A stretch of 64,000 nt of DNA from an uncultured Sphingomonadaceae bacterium (lineage in GTDB: Bacteria; Pseudomonadota; Alphaproteobacteria; Sphingomonadales; Sphingomonadaceae), in assembly GCA_947493215.1 (NCBI GenBank), contig CANLQE010000001.1, positions 2,357,404 through 2,421,403 on the forward strand, in the 5' to 3' direction. The notes beneath the pieces were generated by a model that searched no databases, had not been told where the DNA came from, and saw only the letters and a list, made by a program, of their open reading frames with translations. How positions within the stretch are numbered: the first letter of the stretch is position 1; each line of letters starts with the position of its first letter. The position numbers and the translations under genes were made by a program. Shown piece by piece: positions 46,058 through 54,685 of the stretch.

Positions 46058-46645
46058 ATGGGCATTGTTGAAATCTTGGGATTGGCCGGCAGCGTAAGCC
46101 TTTTGTCGGGCTGGCGACTATATCTTACTGTCTTTGTAACGGGACTAGCCATGCGTTTACAATGGATCAGCTTGCCTGAAAATTTACAAATGCTCGATGC
46201 GCTTGCCAATCCATGGGTATTGGGGATCAGCGCGGTCGGCGCGTTGGCCGAATTTTTTGCCGATAAGATATTATGGCTCGATAGTATTTGGGATACGATC
46301 CATACGCTGATCCGACCGCTAGGCGGCGCGCTGCTTGCCCTCGCGGTCGTCGATTCCGGTGATCCGGTTTGGCAGGTCGTCATCTTCCTATTGGGCGGCG
46401 GCGCTGCATTAATGAGTCACGGCGCGAAAGCCGGGGCGCGCGCAATCGTAAACACCAGCCCAGAACCGGTCAGCAACGCTGTCGTATCCACTGGCGAAGA
46501 TATTGCAACAGGCGGGTTGTTGATCCTTGCATTTGCCAATCCGGTGGCGGCACTGATAATCGCGTCCGTGCTGCTCATCCTATGCCTGTTCCTCGTCTAT
46601 AAGGGCTATCGATTGTGGCGCAAAATAGTGTCGAGTGGCAATTAG
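46058..46645 (+). CDS. DUF4126 membrane protein
   Basis: The 195-residue protein has a family core AGSVSLLSGWRLYLTVFVTGLAMR, then LAEFFADKILWLDSIWDTIHTLIRPLGGALLALAVVD and a glycine-rich helix (FLLGGGAALMSHGAKAGARAIVN). It has four to five membrane segments. The function of DUF4126 is unknown. Start 46058 is chosen because residues before it do not fit. It is divergent from the NUDIX gene and convergent with fliS, with only three bases between the stops. Confidence 0.87.
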   Translation: MGIVEILGLAGSVSLLSGWRLYLTVFVTGLAMRLQWISLPENLQMLDALANPWVLGISAVGALAEFFADKILWLDSIWDTIHTLIRPLGGALLALAVVDSGDPVWQVVIFLLGGGAALMSHGAKAGARAIVNTSPEPVSNAVVSTGEDIATGGLLILAFANPVAALIIASVLLILCLFLVYKGYRLWRKIVSSGN

Positions 46646-46648
46646 TTG

Positions 46649-47029
46649 CTACCCTATCTCGCACCAAGCCGCATAGATTTCCGAGATAATCTGATGAGCA
46701 GCGCGGTTATTTTTAAGGTGATTTTTCCGGTCCTTTACGGCAATTAACTCACGGACTTGGCCGTATAGTTGATGTAAGTTTTTTGCAAGACCACCGCCCT
46801 TCTCCATATCCAAACTAACCATAAGCGAGTCCAATATCATCAAGGCCATGACTTGCTGATCCGTCACTTCCCGACGCTGATCGCGGGTATGGATGATATA
46901 AATTTCATCTAGCAGGTTGAGCAATTCTTCGAACAATATGGTGATCAATTCATGACCATTGGCGTTCAAAACCCTAGCTTCTTTTCCCGCCGCGGCATAA
47001 CCGGATTGGGCTGGGCTTAAATTCGGCAC
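46649..47029 (-). CDS. fliS: Flagellin export chaperone FliS
   Basis: The 126-residue helical protein has HELITILFEELLNLLDEIYI and LMVSLDMEKGGGLAKNLHQLYGQVRELI, the four-helix bundle of FliS. FliS binds the C-terminus of flagellin and prevents early polymerisation. It is the last gene of the flagellar operon, after fliD, the usual order. It lacks the common N-terminal tyrosine motif strength of enterobacterial FliS but is complete in length. Confidence 0.9.
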   Translation of the reverse strand: MPNLSPAQSGYAAAGKEARVLNANGHELITILFEELLNLLDEIYIIHTRDQRREVTDQQVMALMILDSLMVSLDMEKGGGLAKNLHQLYGQVRELIAVKDRKNHLKNNRAAHQIISEIYAAWCEIG

Positions 47030-47052
47030 ATCATCTCTCCTCTGTTGGAGGC

Positions 47053-48426
47053 TTAATCATTGTTGCCATTCCAGACCGCGATTTGCTGCGTCAAATAACT
47101 TTGCGTCGCTTGCAGGACGACCAACTGACGATCCATGTTCGCAAAGCTTTGCTGCAACTGCGCGGCATAACGATCACTGTCTTGATCCAGTTTTTCCCGG
47201 TCCTGGATCAGAATTTTCCGGATCTGATCCAAACGCTTCTGCGAGCTTTCCAGTGCGCCATTTTCGTCTTGCAAACGATCTCTAATTGCCTGCAAAACGC
47301 CAGCAATACCGAGGTTGTTGTCATCTACCACCAAGGGATCAAGCATGTTGGATACCGCCTCGACATCATTCGCCAGCACAGCGTCAAGCCTGTCCCTATC
47401 AATCGACAGCGTCCCATCCCGGTTCGTTTTCACACCTATGTCGGATAAAGCGCGATACGCTCCGCTATCGACCAGCGTTGCTGCACCGATTTGCCCAAGC
47501 GACCGGACCATCTCCCTAACCCCGGCATCACCGGCCAAAGGACCAGCAGCATTGCTACCACCGTCAAATGCGGTAGCCTCGTTCAGAGCTCTACGCAGTT
47601 TACTATAGGCATCAACAAACTCAGTAACGACGTCTGCAACAGTGCTTGTTGGTTGGTCCCCATTGATGATGATTTGCGTGCCTGGCGATGCTGCGTTCAA
47701 AACAATTGATACACCGGGAATCGCACTATCGATGACATTACTGCCATAGTTTAAATTCACGCCGTCCACAGTGATCATGGCGTTCGCCGCCTCGCTCACC
47801 AAAGCCATTCCCGCGCCGCCGGGCGGATAGTTAAAATCGCCGAAATCACCGGTCACCGTGAAAGTATTATCTGCGCCCTCCTGTCCTTCCAAAACAAGGC
47901 GCGCACCATCATTGTCGGTGACGATAGTTGCTGAAAGGCCGGTCCCCGATCCCATGATCGCATTGGCAAGGTCTGCAAGGCTATCCGTGCCATTTACCAG
48001 TGTGACATCAAAACTGCCGCCATCATTGGTAATGGTCATTGTGCCAGCACCTAGAGCCGCATTGCTATCCACGACAACGTCCGACACCAGTCGGCGTGCG
48101 GTAGCAATTTGTGATATCTCCACTGTGGCCGGCAGCCCTTGCGGGCGGGCGCCGTCGATAAAATTCACACTCGCGAGAGAAGGCTGGCTAGAGACCAAAT
48201 CACCGGCAAAGGCGCGACCATCTAAAAGGTCAGTCAAAGCGGCAGCGAATATATCGAGCGATGAGGAGGCGGATGCCAAGGCTGAAATTTTCAAACTGTT
48301 GGTTTGCTCGCGGCGTTGCAATATTGCTTCTTTGGGTTCACGCGATGCGGCCAACAGATCAACGACCAACTGTCCGCTGTTCACACCTGTACCCGAGTCG
48401 ATAAGATTGGATATGGAATCAAACAT
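47053..48426 (-). CDS. fliD: Flagellar filament cap protein FliD
   Basis: The 456-residue protein has FliD_N region DLLAASREPKEAILQRREQTNSLKISALASASSSLDIFAAAL and FliD_C region AYRALSDIGVKTNRDGTLSIDRDRLDAVLAND, with a helical C-terminus (MDRQLVVLQATQSYLTQQIAVWN). It caps the growing filament and helps flagellin fold. ATG 48426 (MFDSISNLI) is preferred over ATGs at 48432 and 48444. It lies 36 bases after flhB. Confidence 0.94.
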   Translation of the reverse strand: MFDSISNLIDSGTGVNSGQLVVDLLAASREPKEAILQRREQTNSLKISALASASSSLDIFAAALTDLLDGRAFAGDLVSSQPSLASVNFIDGARPQGLPATVEISQIATARRLVSDVVVDSNAALGAGTMTITNDGGSFDVTLVNGTDSLADLANAIMGSGTGLSATIVTDNDGARLVLEGQEGADNTFTVTGDFGDFNYPPGGAGMALVSEAANAMITVDGVNLNYGSNVIDSAIPGVSIVLNAASPGTQIIINGDQPTSTVADVVTEFVDAYSKLRRALNEATAFDGGSNAAGPLAGDAGVREMVRSLGQIGAATLVDSGAYRALSDIGVKTNRDGTLSIDRDRLDAVLANDVEAVSNMLDPLVVDDNNLGIAGVLQAIRDRLQDENGALESSQKRLDQIRKILIQDREKLDQDSDRYAAQLQQSFANMDRQLVVLQATQSYLTQQIAVWNGNND

Positions 48427-48462
48427 GATCATCAAAACGACCAATCATGCAAAGATTTTAGA

Positions 48463-49605
48463 TTAGCTCTCGCAATTCCCATCACTGTCGAAACGCAACT
48501 CCTCCGGCAGATCAACATGCGGCCTGTCCAGCCCATCAGCAATTTGCGCATCGAGGCGGAACAGAAACGCGAGCACCGTGGCAACTGCAACATAGAGTCG
48601 TTCATCAATCATACCGCCCACCGGCGTCGTAAAATAGATCGCGCGCGTAAGAACGGGATATTGCAACATCGGTACCGCCTTTTCCTCGGCTAGCTCTCGT
48701 ATAGCTAAGGCTGTCGCTCCCCTACCCCGCGCCAACACCACTGGAACCGGATCTATTCCCGGGCGATAGCGCAGCACCACAGAAAAATGAGTCGGATTGT
48801 TTATTACAACCGTTGCCTCTTCCACCGCCTTACGCGCAGATCGGGACAGCGTCTCTTGTTGCTTTTTCCGCAGAGCGGCTTTCAGTTCAGGCGATCCTTC
48901 AATATCTTTATGCTCGTCCTTCACTTCTTGCTTGGTCATCCGCAATCGTTGTTGACGCTGAAACATTTGGGCTGGCACATCTATGCCCGCAATAGCGAAA
49001 AATCCGACGGCCATGATCATCATGATAAGGGTTAGAAGATCACCAAATTGTCCGATAGCGGACCGCATGTCTTGGCCTCCCAACGCAAACATATAAGGCA
49101 AGTTTGCATAGATCAGCCAAAGTCCAATAAAGCCTAGTAAGACAACCTTCGCCAAAGACTTGGCTAACTCAATCAGGCCGCGAGTTCCGAACATGCGCTT
49201 AAGTCCATTCAACGGGTTTAGTTTCTCCCCTTTTGGTTTCATCGCCGACCAGCGAAAATCCATTGCCCCCAATAATAAGGGTGTCGCGACAGCAGCTAAC
49301 ATCGTCATCCCAAACAGACCGAGAAAAGGCACAATAATCTTGCCGAGATGGCGATAGGTCCGTTCGCTCGGATTGAAATTTTGAATGTCATTGCGTTCTA
49401 TGGTCAAGCCGCTGGCGACCATCTGCCCAAGCGCATCCATCAACAGATTACCCAGCGTAGCCAACCCTATCGCGCCGGCCACCACCACCATCGCACCGCC
49501 GAGTTCTTTAGATTGCAGAACGTTGCCTTTTTTGGCGCTTTCCTGAAGGCGTTTGGGTGTCGGGGTTTCTGTCTTTTCTCCGCCGCCAGGCGGGTTATCT
49601 GACAC
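48463..49605 (-). CDS. flhB: Flagellar export switch protein FlhB
   Basis: The 380-residue protein has four membrane helices (about 35-55, 88-110, 150-168, 186-208) and a cytoplasmic domain with the autocleavage site Asn270-Pro271-Thr272-His273. It begins EKTETPTPKRLQESAKKGNVLQSKELG, the classical FlhB N-terminus. It switches the flagellar export apparatus from hook to filament substrates after cleavage; in other bacteria FliK signals this switch. Its start overlaps the fliR stop by one base. Confidence 0.96.
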   Translation of the reverse strand: MSDNPPGGGEKTETPTPKRLQESAKKGNVLQSKELGGAMVVVAGAIGLATLGNLLMDALGQMVASGLTIERNDIQNFNPSERTYRHLGKIIVPFLGLFGMTMLAAVATPLLLGAMDFRWSAMKPKGEKLNPLNGLKRMFGTRGLIELAKSLAKVVLLGFIGLWLIYANLPYMFALGGQDMRSAIGQFGDLLTLIMMIMAVGFFAIAGIDVPAQMFQRQQRLRMTKQEVKDEHKDIEGSPELKAALRKKQQETLSRSARKAVEEATVVINNPTHFSVVLRYRPGIDPVPVVLARGRGATALAIRELAEEKAVPMLQYPVLTRAIYFTTPVGGMIDERLYVAVATVLAFLFRLDAQIADGLDRPHVDLPEELRFDSDGNCES

Positions 49606-50387
49606 TAACGCCCCCTAGCGACAGTGTCGCTATATTCGAGCGATTGGGTCAGCGTCTGCGCGATGCCGTCTATCATCAAGGGCGCGGCCATCGCCAACAT
49701 CACCAACCCCAATGTCAGTGTTGCGGGCAAGCCTACTGCGAACAAATTCATCGACGGAGCCGACTTCGCCAGTAAGCCCATAATGATCTGCACAAGCAGT
49801 AGGGCCGACCCGACTGGTAGGGCAATCGCCAGACCCGCCAAGAATAATGAACCGCCGAAATGGGCTAACCTGAGCGCCGCGTCCGGGGACATCAGACCGC
49901 TGCCCGGCGGCACAGATTCATAACTGCGAACGATGATGGAGGCGACAATCAAATGGCCATCCATCGCCAGAAAAATGAGTGTCGCGATGATCGATAGAAA
50001 TTGGCCAATGACCGGCGTGGATTGCCCGGTTTGTGGATCTGACATCGACGCGAAGCCAAGACCCATGGCGTTGCTGATTGTCTCTCCCGCAACAAAAGCA
50101 GCAGCATATCCGATCTGAATAGCGAAGCCGATGGCCAAGCCGATAACAACCTCACCGGCAATCGTCGCAAAACCGGACACGCTAATAAAGCCATCGTCAG
50201 GAAGCTCGGTATTGGACCCGCCAATAGCCGCTATCCCGATCGCCAATGAAATGATCAAGCGCAGCTGTACGGGTAAGACTTTTGCCCCCGTAACCGGCGC
50301 CGCAAAAAAAGTAGCACCGGGCCGAACCATAGCAAAAAGCCACAACCAAAGCTGTTCTTCCAATCCAGCAAATCCGGGAGCAATCAT
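49605..50387 (-). CDS. fliR: Flagellar export gate protein FliR
   Basis: The 260-residue inner-membrane protein with several hydrophobic segments matches FliR: EEQLWLWLFAMVRPGATFFAAPV at the N-terminus, GEVVIGLAIGFAIQIGYAAAFVAGETISNAMGLGFASMSDP and LVQIIMGLLAKSAPSMNLFAVGLP. It forms the export gate with FliP and FliQ. It overlaps flhB by one base and starts nine bases after fliQ. Confidence 0.95.
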   Translation of the reverse strand: MIAPGFAGLEEQLWLWLFAMVRPGATFFAAPVTGAKVLPVQLRLIISLAIGIAAIGGSNTELPDDGFISVSGFATIAGEVVIGLAIGFAIQIGYAAAFVAGETISNAMGLGFASMSDPQTGQSTPVIGQFLSIIATLIFLAMDGHLIVASIIVRSYESVPPGSGLMSPDAALRLAHFGGSLFLAGLAIALPVGSALLLVQIIMGLLAKSAPSMNLFAVGLPATLTLGLVMLAMAAPLMIDGIAQTLTQSLEYSDTVARGR

Positions 50388-50396
50388 TTCACTTGT

Positions 50397-50672
50397 TCAC
50401 ACTAACAATGCCGGTATCCGGTCGTAAACATCGCGGGTAAAATCCACGATTAGATACATAATCGATCCGCCGAAAATTCCCAACATTGCGGCCACGATCA
50501 ATAATTTGGGAACAAAGCTCAACGTCGCTTCATTGATCGAAGTCGCCGCCTGAACCATACCCAGTATCAAACCACCAAGCAAAGCAGGTACCAATATCGG
50601 TGCCGCAGAAAGCGCCGTTATCCAAAGCGTTTGTTGCGCCATGCCGATGAAGAAATCACTGCTGTCCGTCAT
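50397..50672 (-). CDS. fliQ: Flagellar export gate protein FliQ
   Basis: The 91-residue two-helix membrane protein has FIGMAQQTLWITALSAAPILVPALLGGLILGMVQAATSINEATLSFVPKLL, the near-invariant FliQ core. Length is exact for the family. It lies between fliP and fliR with short spacing. Confidence 0.95.
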   Translation of the reverse strand: MTDSSDFFIGMAQQTLWITALSAAPILVPALLGGLILGMVQAATSINEATLSFVPKLLIVAAMLGIFGGSIMYLIVDFTRDVYDRIPALLV

Positions 50673-50687
50673 AATCTCATTCCTTCA

Positions 50688-51449
50688 TTACACTGCAAAA
50701 GATCCAGCCAATGTTCCCATTGTCAGGGCCCAGCCATCGACCAGAACGAACAGCAACAGCTTAAACGGCATTGAGATAATCGTCGGCGATAACATCATCA
50801 TACCGAGCGCCATGAGAGTAGACGCAACCACCAGATCAATGATCAGAAACGGCAAAAATATCAGGAAACCAATTTGAAAAGCGGTTTTCAACTCGCTTGT
50901 CACAAAGGACGGCAACAGGATAGAGAACGGAATATCCTCGGGCTCTGCTATGGGCGGCGCATCGGCCAGTTCCATGAATAGTTTCAAATCGGATTGGCGT
51001 GTCTGTTTTATCATGAAACCGTGAAGGGCGTTTCCCGACCGGCTGATAGCTTCCTCAATCGGTATCTCGCCTTCCCCGTACGGCGAATACGCATCGACGC
51101 TGATCGTGTCGATCACAGGTCGCATGACGAACAGCGACAAGAACAACGCCATCCCGACCAGCACCTGGTTGGGCGGTGTCTGTTGCAACCCCAAGGCCTG
51201 CCTTAGGATAGAAAGGACGATGATGATCCGGGTAAAGCTACTCATCATCAAAACAACAGACGGCAACACTGTCAGCAAGCTCATCAACAACAATATCTGC
51301 AGCGATAAAGTCAACGACCTGCCATCGCCCGAAATATCATCCAGCGCCCTACCCAGTGCTTCCGAGCTGCCATCCTGCGCAACTGCCGGTTCTGGAAAAC
51401 CCAAGCTCAATATCGCGACAATGATGCACAGAGTCAGCAGCCGGATCAT
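50688..51449 (-). CDS. fliP: Flagellar export gate protein FliP
   Basis: The 253-residue protein has a cleavable signal peptide (to about AVAQ, residue 25), then four membrane segments. The core includes TVLPSVVLMMSSFTRIIIVLSILRQALGLQQTPPNQVLVGMALFLSLFVM and GFLIFLPFLIIDLVVASTLMALGMMMLSP. FliP starts assembly of the export gate. It overlaps fliO by four bases. Confidence 0.97.
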   Translation of the reverse strand: MIRLLTLCIIVAILSLGFPEPAVAQDGSSEALGRALDDISGDGRSLTLSLQILLLMSLLTVLPSVVLMMSSFTRIIIVLSILRQALGLQQTPPNQVLVGMALFLSLFVMRPVIDTISVDAYSPYGEGEIPIEEAISRSGNALHGFMIKQTRQSDLKLFMELADAPPIAEPEDIPFSILLPSFVTSELKTAFQIGFLIFLPFLIIDLVVASTLMALGMMMLSPTIISMPFKLLLFVLVDGWALTMGTLAGSFAV

Positions 51450-51706
51450 GACGCACCGTCTTTTGTAGCAATCCCTTCCACTCGGCCCCGCGTGACGGAC
51501 AGAAGGATTTTCTGCTCCTCAAACTCTATAACAACCAGCTTCGCAAAATTTCCCAGAGGCAGTGTTTCGAGTACCTTTGTGCTGCGCTTTTTTTGTGCGC
51601 CCAATAGAGCCGGTTGATATTTCCGATAAAGCCATAGCGCCGCAAAGATCAGTGCTCCCATAATCGGTAACAGGATCAATAACTTGATGGTGTAGGCGAT
51701 CATCAT
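51446..51706 (-). CDS. fliO: Flagellar protein FliO
   Basis: The 86-residue protein has one N-terminal membrane segment (about 6-26) and a small cytoplasmic part (KRSTKVLETLPLGNFAKLVVIEFEEQKILLSVT) typical of FliO. It assists FliP assembly. The assignment rests mainly on topology, size and position between fliN and fliP. Confidence 0.88.
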   Translation of the reverse strand: MMIAYTIKLLILLPIMGALIFAALWLYRKYQPALLGAQKKRSTKVLETLPLGNFAKLVVIEFEEQKILLSVTRGRVEGIATKDGAS

Positions 51707-52038
51707 CAGCGCCGTTCCACGCCAGGGAAACCGACGCCTTCATCGGCCAGTTCCGCGATGCGTACACCGAAGCGGCCATCAATTGTTACAACCTCTCCCT
51801 TGGCAACCAAAGTGCCGTTGACCTTGATATCTAGTAAATCGTCCGATTGCCGATCCAGCTCGACAACTTCTCCTTCTTGAAACGCCATAATCTCTGCGAG
51901 CCGTTTCGATATCGATCCGACTTCAACAGATAGCCGCACAGGAATATCGGATAATAATCGAAAATTACTGCCGCTGTCTGCCGCCTGTTTGGCAGCCTTA
52001 ATTTCCTTCGCCGTCGGCGCTTCTTTCGGATTACTCAT
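51706..52038 (-). CDS. fliN: Flagellar motor switch protein FliN
   Basis: The 110-residue protein has a SpoA domain: LLSDIPVRLSVEVGSISKRLAEIMAFQEGEVVELDRQSDDLLDIKVNGTLVAKGEVVTIDGRFGVRI. FliN forms the lower C-ring that binds CheY-P and FliH. It overlaps fliM by four bases and fliO by one. The short charged N-terminus precedes the SpoA domain as usual. Confidence 0.95.
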   Translation of the reverse strand: MSNPKEAPTAKEIKAAKQAADSGSNFRLLSDIPVRLSVEVGSISKRLAEIMAFQEGEVVELDRQSDDLLDIKVNGTLVAKGEVVTIDGRFGVRIAELADEGVGFPGVERR

Positions 52039-52922
52039 CGTGCATCCCCATGTCCTATATGTTCAATCTTGAAAGCCGCGCAGCCGTTTTTTTCGCCCAC
52101 AGTGCCTGTCGCAAATTTATGATTGGCGACGAATAGAGGCGGTTTTGGCCTTGGCGTGATTGGGATAATATCACCTTGCTTCAAATCGAAAAGCTCGGGC
52201 AAACGCATCGTCGGCTGCGCCAGAATTGTGCGAAGCGGTAGATGAATTTGTTGCAGATTATGAGACCATTGCTGTTGCCAAACCGGATCGGATTCCGCAG
52301 GCGTTTCACCACTCTTTTTGAGGACAAATTCGACGGCGCTTTCGGTGGCCTCTTTAGAATAAAGCAATTCGATTTTCCACGATATGTCCTCGCTCATTAT
52401 AATCTGGAACGGTTGGGACATAACTTGCTCATTCTTCCCAAAGCCGGTGATGTAAGTTGAGTTCGTTTCATGCCGCTGAAGCGCAGATTCCATAGGGTCA
52501 TATTCGGCATAATAGTGGCACAGCTGCTCCATCAAAGATTGGGCCAACCTCTCTATTAACTGCAATTCCGTATCCCGAAATTCGTCCTTTTTTCGCGATA
52601 CTTCTGGACCAAGAGCACCGCCAAAATAGACGTTGATCAAGTTATCAACCATCGACGCTTGCAGGTGAAGTATCACTTGTCCGCGCAACGGGAAAAGCCG
52701 GAAAACAGACAAGCTTGATAATGGCCCCAGATCAGCTGACCAGCGCCCGTAGTCGATAAACTGGACTTCCTCCGGAACAACCTCGATACTTTTGCTGACT
52801 AACTGTTCTATGGCATTGGCGACCCCGCCTGCATAACGATCTGATACTCTTTGGAAGGGTATTAAATTGGTACGACGTTGCGCTGATTTTTCGGCAAAGA
52901 CATGAGGAACGATCTTTGTCAT
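52035..52922 (-). CDS. fliM: Flagellar motor switch protein FliM
   Basis: The 295-residue protein lacks a clear N-terminal CheY-binding peptide (L-S-Q-x-E-I-D-A-L) of the kind seen in enteric FliM. The middle domain (LIPFQRVSDRYAGGVANAIEQLV ... FRDTELQLIERLAQSLMEQL) and the C-terminal SpoA domain (LPLRTILAQPTMRLPELFDLKQGDIIPI) are present. It forms the switch ring with FliG and FliN. Starts and stops overlap with fliL and fliN, fitting one operon. If the CheY-binding segment is truly absent, switching may differ. Confidence 0.9.
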   Translation of the reverse strand: MTKIVPHVFAEKSAQRRTNLIPFQRVSDRYAGGVANAIEQLVSKSIEVVPEEVQFIDYGRWSADLGPLSSLSVFRLFPLRGQVILHLQASMVDNLINVYFGGALGPEVSRKKDEFRDTELQLIERLAQSLMEQLCHYYAEYDPMESALQRHETNSTYITGFGKNEQVMSQPFQIIMSEDISWKIELLYSKEATESAVEFVLKKSGETPAESDPVWQQQWSHNLQQIHLPLRTILAQPTMRLPELFDLKQGDIIPITPRPKPPLFVANHKFATGTVGEKNGCAAFKIEHIGHGDAR

Positions 52923-53503
52923 TATTGCACCACAAAGCTTGTGAAATAGACATTGTTGACGCCGCCGAAACCGGTCTTTTCTTTCAACACCCTGTTAATC
53001 TCGCGAGTCAAAATCTGTTGCAACATCTGTTTACCGCGCTGTGTACTCAGCGTCGCTAATTCCTGTTCGGCGAGAGACATTAGGATGGCGGAGCGAATAG
53101 CGGTTTCATGTTCTGCCATATTATCCAATACTCTTCCGTCATAATAAGTGGCCACGGAAATGGATAGTTGTGCAAAACTATTGCTTCCGTTCAGATTGGA
53201 AGTAAACGGGCTGACAATCGGATAATAGGTTGCTTTATAAGCGCTTTCATCAAATTTTGGTTTGCGTTTGTCGTCTTTTAAATCGGCCAAAGTTTCTGCA
53301 ATTAAACCGCTGTTTCTTGAAACAAGTCTCGGTTTGTTCGCTGCCTTCCGTGCGGACGGATCAGCATCAATAATGTCAGAGGTCAAATAACCAGCAACCA
53401 ACCCGCTACCCATCAGCGTGATCAGCAACATAATCACAATCTTTTTTTTGACCCAACGCAACCGGTTGGCACCTCCTATTTTAACTCCAATAGCTTCCGC
53501 CAT
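52922..53503 (-). CDS. fliL: Flagellar basal-body protein FliL
   Basis: The 193-residue protein has one membrane segment (about 20-40, KIVIMLLITLMGSGLVAGY) after a basic cytoplasmic N-terminus. A periplasmic domain follows (about 75-193) with FTSNLNGSNSFAQLSISVATYYDGRVLDNM and a C-terminus typical of FliL (VLKEKTGFGGVNNVYFTSFVVQ). FliL supports stator function. ATG 53503 has GGAG at good spacing and is preferred over 53521. The stop overlaps the fliM start by one base. Confidence 0.92.
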   Translation of the reverse strand: MAEAIGVKIGGANRLRWVKKKIVIMLLITLMGSGLVAGYLTSDIIDADPSARKAANKPRLVSRNSGLIAETLADLKDDKRKPKFDESAYKATYYPIVSPFTSNLNGSNSFAQLSISVATYYDGRVLDNMAEHETAIRSAILMSLAEQELATLSTQRGKQMLQQILTREINRVLKEKTGFGGVNNVYFTSFVVQ

Positions 53504-53530
53504 TTTATTCTCCGATATCATCTGATTGGT

Positions 53531-54685
53531 TTAGGCGTACCGCGCGCCACGATGGGATGCGTTGGGGGCAGCTTGTTTTTGCGAAGCCGGTATTTGATCC
53601 GTCGACTGTCTAGCCTGACTGTCCCCATCTCTTACCAATTGTGCTTCTCCGCCTCGTGAGCCTGAACCTTGTTGCTCCAACTGCGATCCGAACTGGTCTT
53701 GCATCGTCACGTCGACACGGGCCAATTTCATTCCGGACAGCCGGATATCCTGTTCTAACCGTCCTTGCGATGCCAAGATCAGCGCCTTGGCATTTTCATT
53801 ATCGGTTTCCAGTCGGACGATCTCGCCGACGACATCTGTCGCTATTGCAACATGCAGTTTCCCAAGATGATTGGGTTTTAGCTGGAAGCTCAAAGTGGAT
53901 TTTTCGGTAGATAACCCCTTGATGTCCTGACTTAATTTCGCCACCCACTGATCTACGATGTCGACATTTAAGACCGGTATCGACCTAGCGAGGGTTTTTG
54001 CTGAAGACGTGATGTTGGTCACTGGGATTGGTGAAGTTGGTATCGCAATTGCGGTTGCTGCCACGAAATCGCTGACCTCGCGGGCCCGCTCCCCGATAAG
54101 GCCGACCACCACGACATCAACTCGTGTGCCAGATGCAAGTTGCCGCACCAATACGGTTTTACCGACCCCAGAGCCAGCAATCAGTGCAACACGCTGACCA
54201 CATCCAATAGGGAGCAGCGCGTTAATCGCCTGTACACCCACGTCCAATGCCTGGGTAATGCGGCCCCGATTTAGGATATTTGATTTCTTGCCCATCAGAG
54301 GCCATTTGGCATCAGCCATGATCGGTCCGCCATGATCAAGCGGTTGGCCAAGAGGATCAACGATGCGGCACATCAACGACGGCCCGACATCGACCTGCAT
54401 CACATTGTTCATTGGTTTTATGACTGCGTCCATGCTGATCGCTGTATCTGGATCAAATGGCGCGAGCATAGTCATCGCACCATCAAATCCGATCACCTCG
54501 GCATTAACTTCTTGACCGTCTTCTGATAGGACCACCGCTCCCGTTCCAATAGGATAGTCAAAACCTGTTGCGTGCAACAAACCCGCGGAACAGGCTTTCA
54601 CCTTTCCCCACTTTACCGGCGCGGGTGAAATCGTACCCGTGTCGATTAAAAGCCGAGACAGGCGGTCATAATTTATACTCAACAT
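53531..54685 (-). CDS. Chimeric FliI(N-terminal)-FliK(C-terminal) fusion
   Basis: The 384-residue protein has two unrelated parts. Residues 1-209 are the export ATPase FliI: N-terminal beta-barrel, CRIVDPLGQPLDHGGPI, Walker A GSGVGKT (171-177) and the catalytic-glutamate segment VGLIGERAREVSDFV (194-208). FliI family members have ~440 residues and continue with Walker B (DSLTRYA) and a C-terminal helical domain; none of this is present. From about residue 235 the sequence is instead the FliK hook-length-control C-terminal domain (STLSFQLKPNHLGKLHVAIATD ... RLSGMKLARVDV, 263-326) with its usual Gln/Ser-rich tail. The frame is open across the join near 54050. Normal genomes have fliI, often fliJ, then fliK in this order, so a single in-frame deletion explains it. 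Walker B loss should abolish ATPase activity. Confidence 0.88.
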   Translation of the reverse strand: MLSINYDRLSRLLIDTGTISPAPVKWGKVKACSAGLLHATGFDYPIGTGAVVLSEDGQEVNAEVIGFDGAMTMLAPFDPDTAISMDAVIKPMNNVMQVDVGPSLMCRIVDPLGQPLDHGGPIMADAKWPLMGKKSNILNRGRITQALDVGVQAINALLPIGCGQRVALIAGSGVGKTVLVRQLASGTRVDVVVVGLIGERAREVSDFVAATAIAIPTSPIPVTNITSSAKTLARSIPVLNVDIVDQWVAKLSQDIKGLSTEKSTLSFQLKPNHLGKLHVAIATDVVGEIVRLETDNENAKALILASQGRLEQDIRLSGMKLARVDVTMQDQFGSQLEQQGSGSRGGEAQLVRDGDSQARQSTDQIPASQKQAAPNASHRGARYA

